A stretch of 64,000 nucleotides of DNA from assembly GCF_007904105.1 (NCBI RefSeq), contig NZ_CP042325.1, positions 434,001 through 498,000 of the forward strand, given 5' to 3'. Positions within the stretch are counted from its first letter, which is position 1; every line of letters begins with the position of its first letter. The notes under the pieces are model-generated. The model did no database searches, was not told the origin of the DNA, and saw only the letters and a program-made list of their open reading frames with translations. Shown here piece after piece: positions 19,455-31,929 of this stretch. Made by a program: the position numbers and the translations under genes. The DNA comes from Corynebacterium sp. sy039. GTDB taxonomy: Bacteria; Actinomycetota; Actinomycetes; Mycobacteriales; Mycobacteriaceae.

Positions 19455-20476
19455 TATCGAGCAATCTCCTCAATATCAGTGGTCGTGGAAAGATAGGCGT
19501 AGAAGTCGTTGATAGCTTGCTCATCGCCATTAAGTCGTACGGTGACCTTACCGAAACTATGCTTTTGCAAAGTGGTGACCCCACCGTGGACGATATTGAT
19601 GGACACTCCTTTGGCGCGTGCAGAGCTTACCGCATCGAAAAAACCGGATTCTTCACTAAGCACGATGGTAAATAAGCGTCCCTGGTGTGCCAGTAGATCT
19701 TCGGATTCTAGTGCGTCAGGAGTGTTGCGCAATGATGTTGCCACAAAGCGTTGAGTAACTGCGCTGTGTGGGTGGGAAAAGATCTCATAGGTGGAACCGT
19801 ATTCCACTACTTTGCCATTTTCCATAACAGCAACTTTGTCGGCAATGGTGCGTACAACATCCATCTCATGCGTAATAACGACAATGGTGATTCCAAGCTC
19901 ACGATTGACTTTGCGCAGCAAATTAAGCACCTCGTGAGTGGTTTCTGGATCTAGTGCTGAGGTAGCCTCGTCGGCAAGCAAGAGGTCAGGGTTGGTTGCT
20001 AGGGCGCGGGCAATACCAACACGCTGTTTTTGTCCACCAGAAAGCTGCTCTGGGTAATTCTTGCCGCGATCACCCAGGCCCACAAAATCAAGCAATTGGG
20101 CAACGCGTTTTTTGCGCTCTGCTTTATCAACACCGGCCAAGATAAGTGGATACTCGATGTTGCCTGCAGCGGTGCGTGATGAGAAAAGATTGAACTGCTG
20201 GAAGATCATGCCGATATTGCGACGAATACCGCGAAGTTTTTTCTCGCTCAATCCCACAATATCTGTGCCGTCGAGTAGCAAACTGCCGCTGGTAGGGGTG
20301 TCAAGACCGTTGATCATCCTCACTAGGGTGGATTTGCCGGCACCTGAGTAACCAATGACACCGAGTATTTCCCCGGGTTCGACTGTTAAGCTCACCCCGT
20401 CTAGGGCGGTGATTGTTTTTTTGCCAGAGTTGAAAACTTTGGTGATGTTCTCAAACTCAATTTTGGTTCCAGTCAC
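19454..20476 (-). CDS. metN: Methionine ABC transporter ATP-binding protein MetN
   Basis: A 340-residue ABC ATPase that powers methionine uptake. Walker A is GYSGAGKST (about 42-50), the Q-loop lies in MIFQQFNLF, the signature is LSGGQKQR, and Walker B is LLLADEATSALDP. A C-terminal NIL-type regulatory domain (about 265-340) is expected to bind methionine and inhibit transport. The stop overlaps the metI start by one base (TAATG on the minus strand). metQ lies 44 bp upstream in the same unit. Confidence 0.95.
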   Translation of the reverse strand: MTGTKIEFENITKVFNSGKKTITALDGVSLTVEPGEILGVIGYSGAGKSTLVRMINGLDTPTSGSLLLDGTDIVGLSEKKLRGIRRNIGMIFQQFNLFSSRTAAGNIEYPLILAGVDKAERKKRVAQLLDFVGLGDRGKNYPEQLSGGQKQRVGIARALATNPDLLLADEATSALDPETTHEVLNLLRKVNRELGITIVVITHEMDVVRTIADKVAVMENGKVVEYGSTYEIFSHPHSAVTQRFVATSLRNTPDALESEDLLAHQGRLFTIVLSEESGFFDAVSSARAKGVSINIVHGGVTTLQKHSFGKVTVRLNGDEQAINDFYAYLSTTTDIEEIAR

Positions 20477-20520
20477 TGTGTACAGCTCTTTCTTCGTTGC
20501 CTCAATTGGTGGTTAGAAAA

Positions 20521-21411
20521 TTAAGAGTTCTTCTTTTGCTCTTCAATTTTCTTCAAGATTTCTTCCAACTGTGCAGGTGGAAGCTGTGATGGCACAGAAG
20601 TACCGCGTGAATCTTCAGCAACGGCTTTTTGTACTTCTTCGGTGTGCCACAGCTGGGCAAGTTTAGCAAGCGTCTTGTTGTTTTTGTTTTCTGGTTTGGT
20701 TACAAAAACATTGATATATGGTTCTGCTGCAGGCGACTTAGGATCGTCGGCAAAGATGTAGCTTGTTGGGTCAATTCCTGCTCGATCGAGGAAAGAGTTA
20801 TTGATCACCGCAGGAGTGCCCTCACCATATGCAGCAGTGGTTTGTGCTGGGTCGACGAGTGCCAATGAGATTTTAGAGGCTTTTTCATCAATATCGGCAG
20901 GGGTAATATCTACCAGGTCTTTCGCTTCTTCTTTGATAGTTACCAGTCCTGCGTCGTCAAGCATATGTAAGGCGCGACCTTGGTTTGTGGTGTCATTAGG
21001 AATCGCGACTGTTTTTCCTTCGATTCCGTTAAGGTCGGAGTGATCTTTCCAATAGAGAGCTAATGGTACAATTTCTGTGGCGCCAATAGGCACGAGTGAT
21101 TGATTATTCTTCACATTGTATTCTGCCAGGAATTTCAGATGTTGGAACAGATTAACATCAATTTGATTCTGGGTTAGCGCAAGGTTGGGTGTGGAGTAGT
21201 CAGAGAAGTCTTTAATATCAAGAGTGATACCTGCCTCTTTGGCTTTATCCTCAAAGACGGCCCATGCTTTTTTGCTGCCGTCGGTGGTGCCAATGCGGAT
21301 AGTGGTGGCGTCATCGGCGAGGGTGTCTTGTGAACCTGAGGAACACGCAGCCAAGCTGCCGGTGCCAATGACAGCTGCAGTAACAGCAGCGAGCGTACGA
21401 CGAAGTTTCAT
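20521..21411 (-). CDS. metQ: Methionine-binding lipoprotein MetQ (NlpA family)
   Basis: A 296-residue solute-binding lipoprotein. The signal peptide ends in LAAC (Cys at about 23). The binding-protein core includes IRIGTTDGSKKAW, NLFQHLKFL and GKTVAIPNDTTNQGRAL, typical of the NlpA/MetQ family. ATG at 21411 was chosen because AAAGGA lies 6 bases upstream; an upstream in-frame start at 21435 lacks this. It heads the metQ-metN-metI unit, and a sequence close to the McbR operator lies 63-78 bases upstream. Confidence 0.94.
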   Translation of the reverse strand: MKLRRTLAAVTAAVIGTGSLAACSSGSQDTLADDATTIRIGTTDGSKKAWAVFEDKAKEAGITLDIKDFSDYSTPNLALTQNQIDVNLFQHLKFLAEYNVKNNQSLVPIGATEIVPLALYWKDHSDLNGIEGKTVAIPNDTTNQGRALHMLDDAGLVTIKEEAKDLVDITPADIDEKASKISLALVDPAQTTAAYGEGTPAVINNSFLDRAGIDPTSYIFADDPKSPAAEPYINVFVTKPENKNNKTLAKLAQLWHTEEVQKAVAEDSRGTSVPSQLPPAQLEEILKKIEEQKKNS

Positions 21412-21473
21412 AATGATTCCTTTCATGTAGAGCAATGCTCCAAAAAGATAAACTCCAAGAAGTCTATTCTAAA

Positions 21474-21489
21474 TATACAGCTTTGTCTA
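21474..21489 (-). promoter_or_regulatory. Candidate McbR operator upstream of metQ
   Basis: On the minus strand the site reads TAGAC, 6 bases, GTATA. The known McbR consensus of C. glutamicum is TAGAC-N6-GTCTA, so one base differs. McbR is the TetR-type repressor of sulfur and methionine genes. Position and neighbouring gene fit; binding is not shown. Confidence 0.45.
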
Positions 21490-21561
21490 TTTTTTGAGTG
21501 GATTCATTAATTTTTTCCCGCTAGCGTCGGGAAACTCGCTGATAACACTGCACTAAGAGAA

Positions 21562-22026
21562 TTAAATAGCGCCAGAAAAACTTAGCTGACGCCATGCTTC
21601 ATAAGTGGCGATACTCGCGGCATTAGAAAGATTCATCGATCTGCGCGACGGCAACATAGGGATACGCAATTGCTCAGTGATACGATCGTGGCATAAAGCG
21701 TAATCATCTAAACCACTTGGTTCAGTGCCGAATAATAATGCATCACCTTCCTGATAGCTTATGTCAGTATAAAACGTGTGAGCTCGGGTAGTAAAAGCAA
21801 AAACGCGCCCTGGAATATGAGAAAAACATTCATCAATAGTGTCATAGACACTGACTTGGGCAAGGTCGTGATAATCCAAACCAGCACGTCGGAGGTTCTT
21901 TTCTGCCAAATCAAAACCAGGATTCACCAAATGCAAATGCGCGCCTGATCCAGCGCACATACGAATCGCATTTCCAGTATTAGGTGGAATAACAGGGTGA
22001 TGGAAAATGACATTCAAGATAGACAT
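21562..22026 (-). CDS. trmL: tRNA (cytidine(34)-2'-O)-methyltransferase TrmL
   Basis: A 154-residue SPOUT methyltransferase that modifies the wobble base of leucine tRNAs. Motifs seen: NVIFHHPVIPPNTGNAIRMCA at the N-terminus (conserved N and R), the knot segments DALLFGTEPSGL, and IPMLPSRRSMNLSNAASIATYEAW at the C-terminus. An upstream in-frame extension to 22176 was dropped because the family begins at MSILNVIFHHP. The size equals the usual 150-160 residues. It is divergent from folD, with about 90 bp between starts. Confidence 0.92.
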   Translation of the reverse strand: MSILNVIFHHPVIPPNTGNAIRMCAGSGAHLHLVNPGFDLAEKNLRRAGLDYHDLAQVSVYDTIDECFSHIPGRVFAFTTRAHTFYTDISYQEGDALLFGTEPSGLDDYALCHDRITEQLRIPMLPSRRSMNLSNAASIATYEAWRQLSFSGAI

Positions 22027-22115
22027 AGGCGAAATTCTAGGTTTGTTTTCTGCTCCTGCGCGGTTGCCATGCACAAAAATTGGGCAAGAGCTAGATTGAT
22101 GGAATAATAGAACGA

Positions 22116-22961
22116 GTGAGTGCAATAAAACTTGATGGCAAATTATACCGCGACGAAATTTTTGCAGATCTAGCAACTCGAGTAGCTGCGCTGAAAGAAA
22201 AAGGTATCACACCCGGGTTGGCAACAGTGCTGGTCGGTGACGATCCAGCCAGCCACTCGTATGTCAAAATGAAACATCGTGACTGCGAAGAAGTAGGCAT
22301 TACTTCAATCCGCAAAGACCTTCCCGGCGATATTAGCCAAGAGGCATTATTAGAAGTTATCGACGAGCTCAACGCTGATGAACAATGCACCGGCTACATC
22401 GTTCAGCTTCCCCTGCCAAAGCATATCGACGAAAACGCTGTCCTTGAGCGCATAGATCCTGCAAAGGACGCAGATGGGCTACACCCAATCAATCTGGGAA
22501 AATTAGTGCTCAATGAGCCTGCACCCTTGCCATGCACTCCCAATGGTGCCATTCATTTGCTCAAGCGCTTTGGCGTAGAAATAGCAGGAAAACAAGTGGT
22601 GGTCATTGGACGTGGTGTGACAGTTGGCCGCCCCATCGGTCTTATGCTCACCCGAAGAAGTGAAAATGCTACTGTTACCCTGTGCCACACGGGAACTCAA
22701 GACCTTGCTGCACATACTCGTCAAGCAGACATTATTATTGCTGCGGCAGGTAAAGGGCATATGCTCACTGCCGATATGGTCAAACCAGGTGCAGCAGTGC
22801 TCGATGTTGGTGTTTCTCGGGTAGCTGGCAAACTCCTAGGCGATGTAGCCCCTGACGTATGGGACAAAGCTGGTTATGTTTCCCCAAACCCAGGTGGAGT
22901 GGGACCACTGACCAGAGCATTTTTGGTAAAAAATGTTGTGGAGACAGCAGAGCGGCAATGA
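22116..22961 (+). CDS. folD: Bifunctional methylenetetrahydrofolate dehydrogenase/cyclohydrolase
   Basis: A 281-residue FolD, which interconverts methylene-, methenyl- and formyl-tetrahydrofolate with NADP. The catalytic Lys and Tyr lie in [23 protein letters not shown] is the substrate motif, [14 protein letters not shown] the cofactor loop, and the C-terminus has [13 protein letters not shown]. The start is GTG. A -10-like TAATAG lies 6 bases upstream, so the transcript may begin at the start codon. The stop overlaps the next gene by four bases (ATGA). Confidence 0.95.
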   Translation: MSAIKLDGKLYRDEIFADLATRVAALKEKGITPGLATVLVGDDPASHSYVKMKHRDCEEVGITSIRKDLPGDISQEALLEVIDELNADEQCTGYIVQLPLPKHIDENAVLERIDPAKDADGLHPINLGKLVLNEPAPLPCTPNGAIHLLKRFGVEIAGKQVVVIGRGVTVGRPIGLMLTRRSENATVTLCHTGTQDLAAHTRQADIIIAAAGKGHMLTADMVKPGAAVLDVGVSRVAGKLLGDVAPDVWDKAGYVSPNPGGVGPLTRAFLVKNVVETAERQ

Positions 22962-23263
22962 ATCCCCATGACAAAGGATTGCCTCCATCAAAGATCCCGC
23001 AGCTAGCACAGTATGCCTTTGTGGTGCTTTTTGTTATTTTGGTAGTGCTCTCAGGGCTATTTTCTTTGACTGAGCACTGGCGGCGAGCCACATTTACACT
23101 CGGCATAGCACTCATGTGGCTTGCCGCTGTACGAGCAAGTTGTGACTCCCAAGTACTTGGTATCCTTGCAGTGCGCTCTCGACGTTTTGACATGGTTTTC
23201 AGTGCCTGCTGCGGACTACTCATTATCTTTTTCTCCCTCTCGATTGACTCCCTGGGGAGCTAG
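22958..23263 (+). CDS. DUF3017 membrane protein
   Basis: A 101-residue protein with three hydrophobic segments (about 17-36, 43-60 and 78-95). DUF3017 proteins are a small actinobacterial family usually encoded directly after folD. The ATG at 22958 overlaps the folD stop by four bases, so translation is coupled. A longer open frame upstream runs inside folD and is not used. Function is unknown. It converges on metX, with only 9 bp between the stops. Confidence 0.85.
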   Translation: MNPHDKGLPPSKIPQLAQYAFVVLFVILVVLSGLFSLTEHWRRATFTLGIALMWLAAVRASCDSQVLGILAVRSRRFDMVFSACCGLLIIFFSLSIDSLGS

Positions 23264-23272
23264 GGTCGAATA

Positions 23273-24370
23273 TCACAGGTGGTACTCAACCCCTGCGTCT
23301 TTTTCGCCACGAGACAATTGGAAAAAGAGACGAATGATACGATCCATCTGGCGCGATTCTGTCAAAAACGCATCATGACCCACCGGGGAAGATATTTTTG
23401 ACATAGCCAAGAGATTGCCTAGATTTCGTGACAAGTGCTCTTGCTGGTGATAAGGATACAAAATATCAGTATCAACACCTGCAACCATTGTGGGAACCTG
23501 GCAACTAGCAAGAGCTTTATTCAACCCTCCTCGCCCTCGACCAATATCGTGCCGATTCAAGGCCTCAGTCAAAGTAACATATGAGCCTGCGTCGAAACGC
23601 TCAGCAAGTTTTACCCCTTGGTATTCCAGATAACTTTGCACTGCAAAACGCTGCTGTGGATGTCGGAAATCACCAAGTGGATTTTCCCCCTGCTGCGCAC
23701 GTGCCCCAAAGCGCTCATCAATCTCAAGCTCGCCGCGATAGGTCAGATGTGCTAAACGACGTGCAGCAGCAAGTCCTTCCAGAGGAGGAGAATCAGCATA
23801 GTAGTCTCCATTATTCCAAAGCGGATCACGCTCAATTGCTGATATTTGTGCAGTCTGGATACCAATTTGCCAACCACTTGCTCGTGCAGAAATCGCAATA
23901 ACAAGCGCAGCACCTATCATGTCTGGGTAAGTGAGCGCCCATTCTAATGTGCGTGCTCCACCCATAGAGCCACCAATAACACTGTGAATAGTGTCTATCC
24001 CTAAGGCGTCAAGAAAAATTTTTTCGGCTTTGACCTGATCGCGAATGGAAATCGCCGGAAAACGAGAGCCCCACGCTTGGCCATCAGGATGGCAACTACT
24101 AGGACCGGTGGAACCATAACAGCTGCCCAGGGCATTGGTACAAAGCACACAGTATTTATCTGTATCGAGTGCGCGCCCAGGGCCGATCAAATCACTCCAC
24201 CAGCTAGAGACATCAGAGTCGCTCGTTAAAGAATGCTCGACAAGGATGAGATTATCAGAGTTGAACGAGCCCCAGCAGCGGTATGCAATAACCACATCAT
24301 CAATGACGCTACCAGCTTCCGTCGTGACTGAGCCGATATTGAGCTGTTCTAATTTTCCAGTGCCAAACAC
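23273..24370 (-). CDS. metX: Homoserine O-acetyltransferase
   Basis: A 365-residue alpha/beta hydrolase-fold acyltransferase that makes O-acetyl-L-homoserine, the first dedicated step to methionine. Ser nucleophile in GGSMGGARTLEWA (about 123-135), NALGSCYGSTGPSS in the acceptor region, the Asp in VDTDILYPYHQQ and the His in PVGHDAFLTE form the triad. The frame is open to 24448 by a TTG, but a strong AGGAGG five bases before GTG at 24370 marks that codon as the start, and similarity begins there. The usual partner metY is not next to it, unlike in M. tuberculosis and C. glutamicum; icd lies upstream instead. Confidence 0.93.
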   Translation of the reverse strand: MFGTGKLEQLNIGSVTTEAGSVIDDVVIAYRCWGSFNSDNLILVEHSLTSDSDVSSWWSDLIGPGRALDTDKYCVLCTNALGSCYGSTGPSSCHPDGQAWGSRFPAISIRDQVKAEKIFLDALGIDTIHSVIGGSMGGARTLEWALTYPDMIGAALVIAISARASGWQIGIQTAQISAIERDPLWNNGDYYADSPPLEGLAAARRLAHLTYRGELEIDERFGARAQQGENPLGDFRHPQQRFAVQSYLEYQGVKLAERFDAGSYVTLTEALNRHDIGRGRGGLNKALASCQVPTMVAGVDTDILYPYHQQEHLSRNLGNLLAMSKISSPVGHDAFLTESRQMDRIIRLFFQLSRGEKDAGVEYHL

Positions 24371-24375
24371 AAGAC

Positions 24376-24381
24376 CCTCCT
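24376..24381 (-). promoter_or_regulatory. metX: Shine-Dalgarno that sets the metX start
   Basis: AGGAGG on the minus strand, five bases before GTG at 24370. No comparable site precedes the upstream TTG or the other in-frame GTG codons. Confidence 0.75.
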
Positions 24382-24496
24382 GATAATAAAAGTGCAGCAC
24401 TCGTGAATGTGTGGCCGAGATATTCACACTTTCACGTCTTTGGCTCAAGGCTAGCAGGGCAATTAACAGACAGGGACACTGAGGGAATAGTGAATG

Positions 24497-24536
24497 AAAT
24501 AAAATGTGAGGTGGTTGTCACAAACCACCTCACATT
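24497..24536 (-). terminator. Rho-independent terminator after icd
   Basis: A perfect 14-bp stem (24503-24516 with 24523-24536) with a 6-base loop, followed on the minus strand by TTTATTTC. It separates icd from metX. Confidence 0.93.
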
Positions 24537-24553
24537 CTTACCTTGATTAGCAA

Positions 24554-26788
<2,235 letters not shown>

Positions 26789-27021
26789 TTATGCACTTAA
26801 GCTAAGGCTGTGACTTTGTACTTTTGTACTAATTGCACCTTCTAGAATACCGCTCAAAAGCACTTAGCGTGAGCCCATACATAAAATTAGGGGAAGGCGC
26901 AGGACATAATCCCTGATAGAGTAACTGTGCGCTAGGTCATTGCTGAGAATAAATTTGATTGTGAGCAAGAAAAACGCCTCTAGTTAGCGAACTTGCGTTT
27001 TGCGTACTAACCTAGCCAAAC

Positions 27022-28230
27022 GTGCCAAGAATGAACAGACGGGCGTTACCGACCCAAACAGAGATAACACCGCGACGCCGATACATCACCATGATTGCTC
27101 TAGCCCTAGGCGGATTTGGCATCGGGGTAACCGAATTCGTATCCATGGGATTGCTCGATCAGATTGCGCATGATTTTGCTATTTCCGAGGAAAAAGCGGG
27201 TCATATTATTACCGCCTACGCTATGGGAGTAGTTATTGGCGCCCCACTTATTGCAGCAGTAACAGGCAAGATTCCGCGTCGTCGTCTGCTCATCATCCTC
27301 ATGATTGCTTTTACTTTTGGTAATGCGCTATCTGTGTTTGCCAATAATTATGGAGTGTTGCTCGTTGCACGTTTTATTGCCGGCATACCCCACGGCGCTT
27401 ATTTTTCTGTTTCTGGTCTGGTTGCTGCGTCGATGGCTCCTCAGGGGGGACGCGGTAAAGCAATCGCTTTCGTCGGAATGGGCTTACCACTTGCCACAGT
27501 TATCGGTGTCCCGGCAGCTCAAGCACTCGGGTATGCCTTCGGCTGGCATATGGCATATATCTGTGTCGCTTTGATTGGCATTGCCACACTTATCGCTCTG
27601 TGGTTCCTCATGCCGCATATGACACAAATGCCACCGACCTCACCCATGACCGAATTAAGCGCATTAACAAAAATACAAGTATGGCTTTCACTAGCGACGG
27701 GGGCAGTTGGTTTTGGCGGAATGTTTGCGGTTTACACCTACATTTCCTGGACTATGACCCAACGTGCAGCTTTGGATCCAGAGCTAATGTGGCTTGTACT
27801 TATGGTCTATGGCGTAGGAATGGTTATTGGCAATCTCATCGGAGGCAGGCTGTCTGATTGGAATATGGAGTTGGGTATTCTTAGTGCTCTCATTGCAATT
27901 GTGGTCACGCTTATCCTGTTCTTCTTTAGTTCAGCACACCCAGTGTGGGGCACCATTAACTTTGGGCTTATCGGCTTATCGGGTTCTACCTTGGTACCCG
28001 GGCTGCAAATCCGATTGATGGATGTCGCAGGTAAAGCTCAAACACTTGCAGCAGCACTGAATCACTCTGCGCTCAATATCGCCAATGCCTCGGGTGCGGC
28101 AATGGGAGGTGCGGTTATTGCAGCTGGTTTTGGTTATGCAGCACCAGCATTGGCAGGTGCTACTCTCGGTGCGTGTGCCATCGTGGTTTGGTTTTTTGCT
28201 TATCGACTTCGAGCTGGCGCCAACAACTAA
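27022..28230 (+). CDS. MFS transporter, DHA1/AraJ-like efflux permease
   Basis: A 402-residue major facilitator protein with twelve predicted helices. It has an N-terminal GVTEFVSMGLLDQIA (AraJ/YdhP-type) and the motif-A-like GKIPRRRLLI between helices 2 and 3. Substrate is unknown; family members export sugars or drugs. The start is GTG at 27022 or ATG at 27031 (MNRRALP). There is no Shine-Dalgarno for either, and a -10-like TAACCT at 27008-27013 would give a near-leaderless mRNA. A TTGCG/CGCAA-like pair lies in the promoter area. The next gene begins 27 bp after its stop. Confidence 0.85.
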   Translation: MPRMNRRALPTQTEITPRRRYITMIALALGGFGIGVTEFVSMGLLDQIAHDFAISEEKAGHIITAYAMGVVIGAPLIAAVTGKIPRRRLLIILMIAFTFGNALSVFANNYGVLLVARFIAGIPHGAYFSVSGLVAASMAPQGGRGKAIAFVGMGLPLATVIGVPAAQALGYAFGWHMAYICVALIGIATLIALWFLMPHMTQMPPTSPMTELSALTKIQVWLSLATGAVGFGGMFAVYTYISWTMTQRAALDPELMWLVLMVYGVGMVIGNLIGGRLSDWNMELGILSALIAIVVTLILFFFSSAHPVWGTINFGLIGLSGSTLVPGLQIRLMDVAGKAQTLAAALNHSALNIANASGAAMGGAVIAAGFGYAAPALAGATLGACAIVVWFFAYRLRAGANN

Positions 28231-28257
28231 GACAGTGGATTTAGTAGGCTTGCCTGT

Positions 28258-29169
28258 ATGCAAATTACCACGGTCAATGTCAATGGTATTCGCGCTGCGG
28301 TGAAACAGCGCAGCGCAGAAAATCAAGGTTTCCTCGCATGGCTTGAGCAGTCAGGCTCCGATATTGTTCTCTTACAAGAAGTCCGCGCTAGTGATAAAGA
28401 CACAGATGCTGCACTGGCACCAGCATATGATGATGGTTGGTATTATGTCGGCGCTCCTTCTAGTGCTAAAGGGCGCGCTGGCGTAGGGATTTTATCGCGT
28501 ACCAAGCTCAGCGACGTACAGATCGGGCTGGAGGGTTTTGAGGAATCTGGACGTTTTATTAGCGCTTGTTATGACGACAATGGCACAGATGTGACAGTTG
28601 CCTCGCTATATTTGCCTTCAGGTTCAGCAAATACTGCAAAGCAAGATGAAAAATATGAGTTTCTCGATGTGTTTGCCGATTATCTCGCCGAAAAAGGAAG
28701 CGCTGGGCAAGATAAGCAGATGGTTATTGGTGGCGATTGGAATATCTGCCATCGGGAACAAGATCTCAAAAACTTTAAGGGCAATTACGATAAATCAGGT
28801 TTCTTAGCAGATGAACGCGCATTTATGGATCACATTTTTGGTGCATTTCCTGATGAGCAGCCGCAGGATAAAGATGCTGGTTCGTGGGCTGGGGCAGTGG
28901 AATATAGTTCAGATGTGCGTCGTGAAGCGGCAACTGATCCCATGTGGTTTGATGTGGCACGTCGGCTAGCTCCCGAAGGTGCGCCTTATACTTGGTGGTC
29001 ATATCGAGGTCAAGCATTTGATAACGATGCGGGGTGGCGGATTGATTATCAAGCTGTCACGGAGAGTTTATTACAGCGTGCGCAGACCGCATGGGTAGAT
29101 AAGGCAGAACGTTATGACCTACGCTGGAGTGATCATTCACCATTGACCGTGGTTTATCGGGACTTATGA
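28258..29169 (+). CDS. xthA: Exodeoxyribonuclease III
   Basis: A 303-residue Mg-dependent AP endonuclease and 3'-5' exonuclease that repairs abasic sites. Catalytic landmarks: NVNGIRAA (Asn), VLLQEVRA (metal Glu, about residue 40), LYLPSG, GGDWNICH (Asp and Asn), WRIDYQ and WSDHSPLTV (the Asp-His pair). The length fits the actinobacterial ExoIII group. It is probably transcribed with or just after the MFS gene. Confidence 0.93.
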   Translation: MQITTVNVNGIRAAVKQRSAENQGFLAWLEQSGSDIVLLQEVRASDKDTDAALAPAYDDGWYYVGAPSSAKGRAGVGILSRTKLSDVQIGLEGFEESGRFISACYDDNGTDVTVASLYLPSGSANTAKQDEKYEFLDVFADYLAEKGSAGQDKQMVIGGDWNICHREQDLKNFKGNYDKSGFLADERAFMDHIFGAFPDEQPQDKDAGSWAGAVEYSSDVRREAATDPMWFDVARRLAPEGAPYTWWSYRGQAFDNDAGWRIDYQAVTESLLQRAQTAWVDKAERYDLRWSDHSPLTVVYRDL

Positions 29170-29270
29170 GCTGATAAGTAGTGATCATGGACACTACGTA
29201 GTACAATGCCAATCAGCTTTACACATAAAAATTCTAATTAAGCCTAATAGAAAAAAATGAGGTTAATTAT

Positions 29271-29450
29271 ATGCGCATCAAAGGCATTATTTTATTAATT
29301 CTTGGTGTAGTTTTATTCGGACTTTCACTTCTTATGCTCGGCGGACATGATGTTCGAGCACTGCACGGAGCATTATTGATGGGCGCTGGCGGAGCAAGTT
29401 TAGTAGCATCACTGGTTTACTTGCTTGACGAAAAACCACGTATGCAATAA
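29271..29450 (+). CDS. Small membrane protein (59 aa), unknown
   Basis: A 59-residue open frame, MRIKGIILLILGVVLF at the start and LLDEKPRMQ at the end, with two predicted helices (about 4-23 and 32-52) separated by GHDVRALHG. GAGG lies 8-9 bases before the ATG, and the gene stands alone between xthA and a terminator. The two-helix hairpin is similar in outline to small Gly-rich membrane proteins of corynebacteria. No function can be assigned. Confidence 0.65.
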   Translation: MRIKGIILLILGVVLFGLSLLMLGGHDVRALHGALLMGAGGASLVASLVYLLDEKPRMQ

Positions 29451-29485
29451 CTGCGAGTTCATCACTCAGCATTCTTTAACCATTG

Positions 29486-30671
<1,186 letters not shown>

Positions 30672-30833
30672 AAACCACATAAAGGTTGCCAGGTGCAGGG
30701 GATAACCGATAAAGTTTTAACGGTTCTGCTTTTGACTATTTTTCATGTTGTCCCATGTGCTTGTCATGTGCTGGGGTAATAAGAACTAGAGATATACGCA
30801 ATCCATAGAAAAGCTATTGAAGGAATCTTACTC

Positions 30834-31904
30834 GTGGCAACATCAACCACCGCCAAAGAAAACATAAAAGACGAGTATGGTATCGAGCGTGCAAATGCCG
30901 ATGAACCAACTCTCCTGGATAAGTACCGTCAAAAGTGGTCTTGGTTTGATCATGTGTTCTTAATGAATGAACGCTATGGACAACAAGGCGGCAATCAATA
31001 TGCAGCCGGTATTACTTATTTCTCCGTGCTCTCTATGTTTCCACTGCTCATGCTCGCCTTTGCTGTATTGGCTACTGTGCTTGCGCGACGACCAGATCTG
31101 ATGAGCCAAGTACAAGATTCCATCGCACAGTCAGTAGAAGGCTCTATGGCTGATACTCTCAACACCATCATTGAAACTGCAGTGCAACAGCGTGGTGCGA
31201 TGTTTGGTATCGGTGGCTTAACTGCATTATGGTCAGGACTGGGCTGGATGAATAACCTCCGCTATGGAGTGTCGAAGATGTGGAAGTATCCAGTTGTGGG
31301 TGGAAACTTTGTGCTGGTAAAGCTCAAAGATCTCGTGGCGCTCATTGGACTGTTAGTCGCTTTGGCTATTGCGTTAGGCGTGACTGCTATTGGTAGTTCT
31401 GGGCTGAGTATGACAGTCTTGGAAAAAATTGGGCTTGACGACGTACCGGGTGCGTCTGTCATCACATTCTTCATCGCACTGGTTGTTGGTCTTATTGCCA
31501 ATTTCTTTGTATTCTTCTGGATGATCAAAACATTGCCTCGTGGTGAAGTTCCTAATTCAGCAGCAATTCGTGCATCGATTATCGGTGCAGTGGCCTTCGA
31601 GGTTTTTAAGCAGTTGGGATCAATGTTTTTCTCTAATGCGCTCAGCAATCCTGCAGGGGCTACCTTTGGTCCTATTATCGGCATCATGGTGCTTTTCTAC
31701 TTCATTTGGCGCATTGTGCTTTATTGCTCTGCTTGGGCGGCAACAACCCCTGAGGCGTTTGCTGTGGCACATCTGGATGCACCAGCACCGGCAGTGATTC
31801 GAGTTCGTGAGGAAGTGAAAAATTCTTCTTCTCGTTCTTCTCGCTTCGGGCTAGGACTAGCCGGTGCCGCACTTGTAGCAGCACTGATTTCTATATTCAA
31901 GTAA
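30834..31904 (+). CDS. yhjD: YihY/YhjD-family inner membrane protein
   Basis: A 356-residue membrane protein of the YihY/virulence factor BrkB family, equivalent in place to Rv3335c beside trpS. The cytoplasmic N-terminus (about 45 residues) is followed by GGNQYAAGITYFSVLSMFPLLML, the family signature. Six or so helices follow, with WSGLGWMNNLRYGVSKMW between the early ones. The function is not settled; some members are proposed transporters (YhjD in lipid A flip suppression). The start is GTG, with GAAGGA about 10 bases upstream. Confidence 0.9.
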   Translation: MATSTTAKENIKDEYGIERANADEPTLLDKYRQKWSWFDHVFLMNERYGQQGGNQYAAGITYFSVLSMFPLLMLAFAVLATVLARRPDLMSQVQDSIAQSVEGSMADTLNTIIETAVQQRGAMFGIGGLTALWSGLGWMNNLRYGVSKMWKYPVVGGNFVLVKLKDLVALIGLLVALAIALGVTAIGSSGLSMTVLEKIGLDDVPGASVITFFIALVVGLIANFFVFFWMIKTLPRGEVPNSAAIRASIIGAVAFEVFKQLGSMFFSNALSNPAGATFGPIIGIMVLFYFIWRIVLYCSAWAATTPEAFAVAHLDAPAPAVIRVREEVKNSSSRSSRFGLGLAGAALVAALISIFK

Positions 31905-31929
31905 ACAAGTTCGTCGGGAAGTCTTTGCA

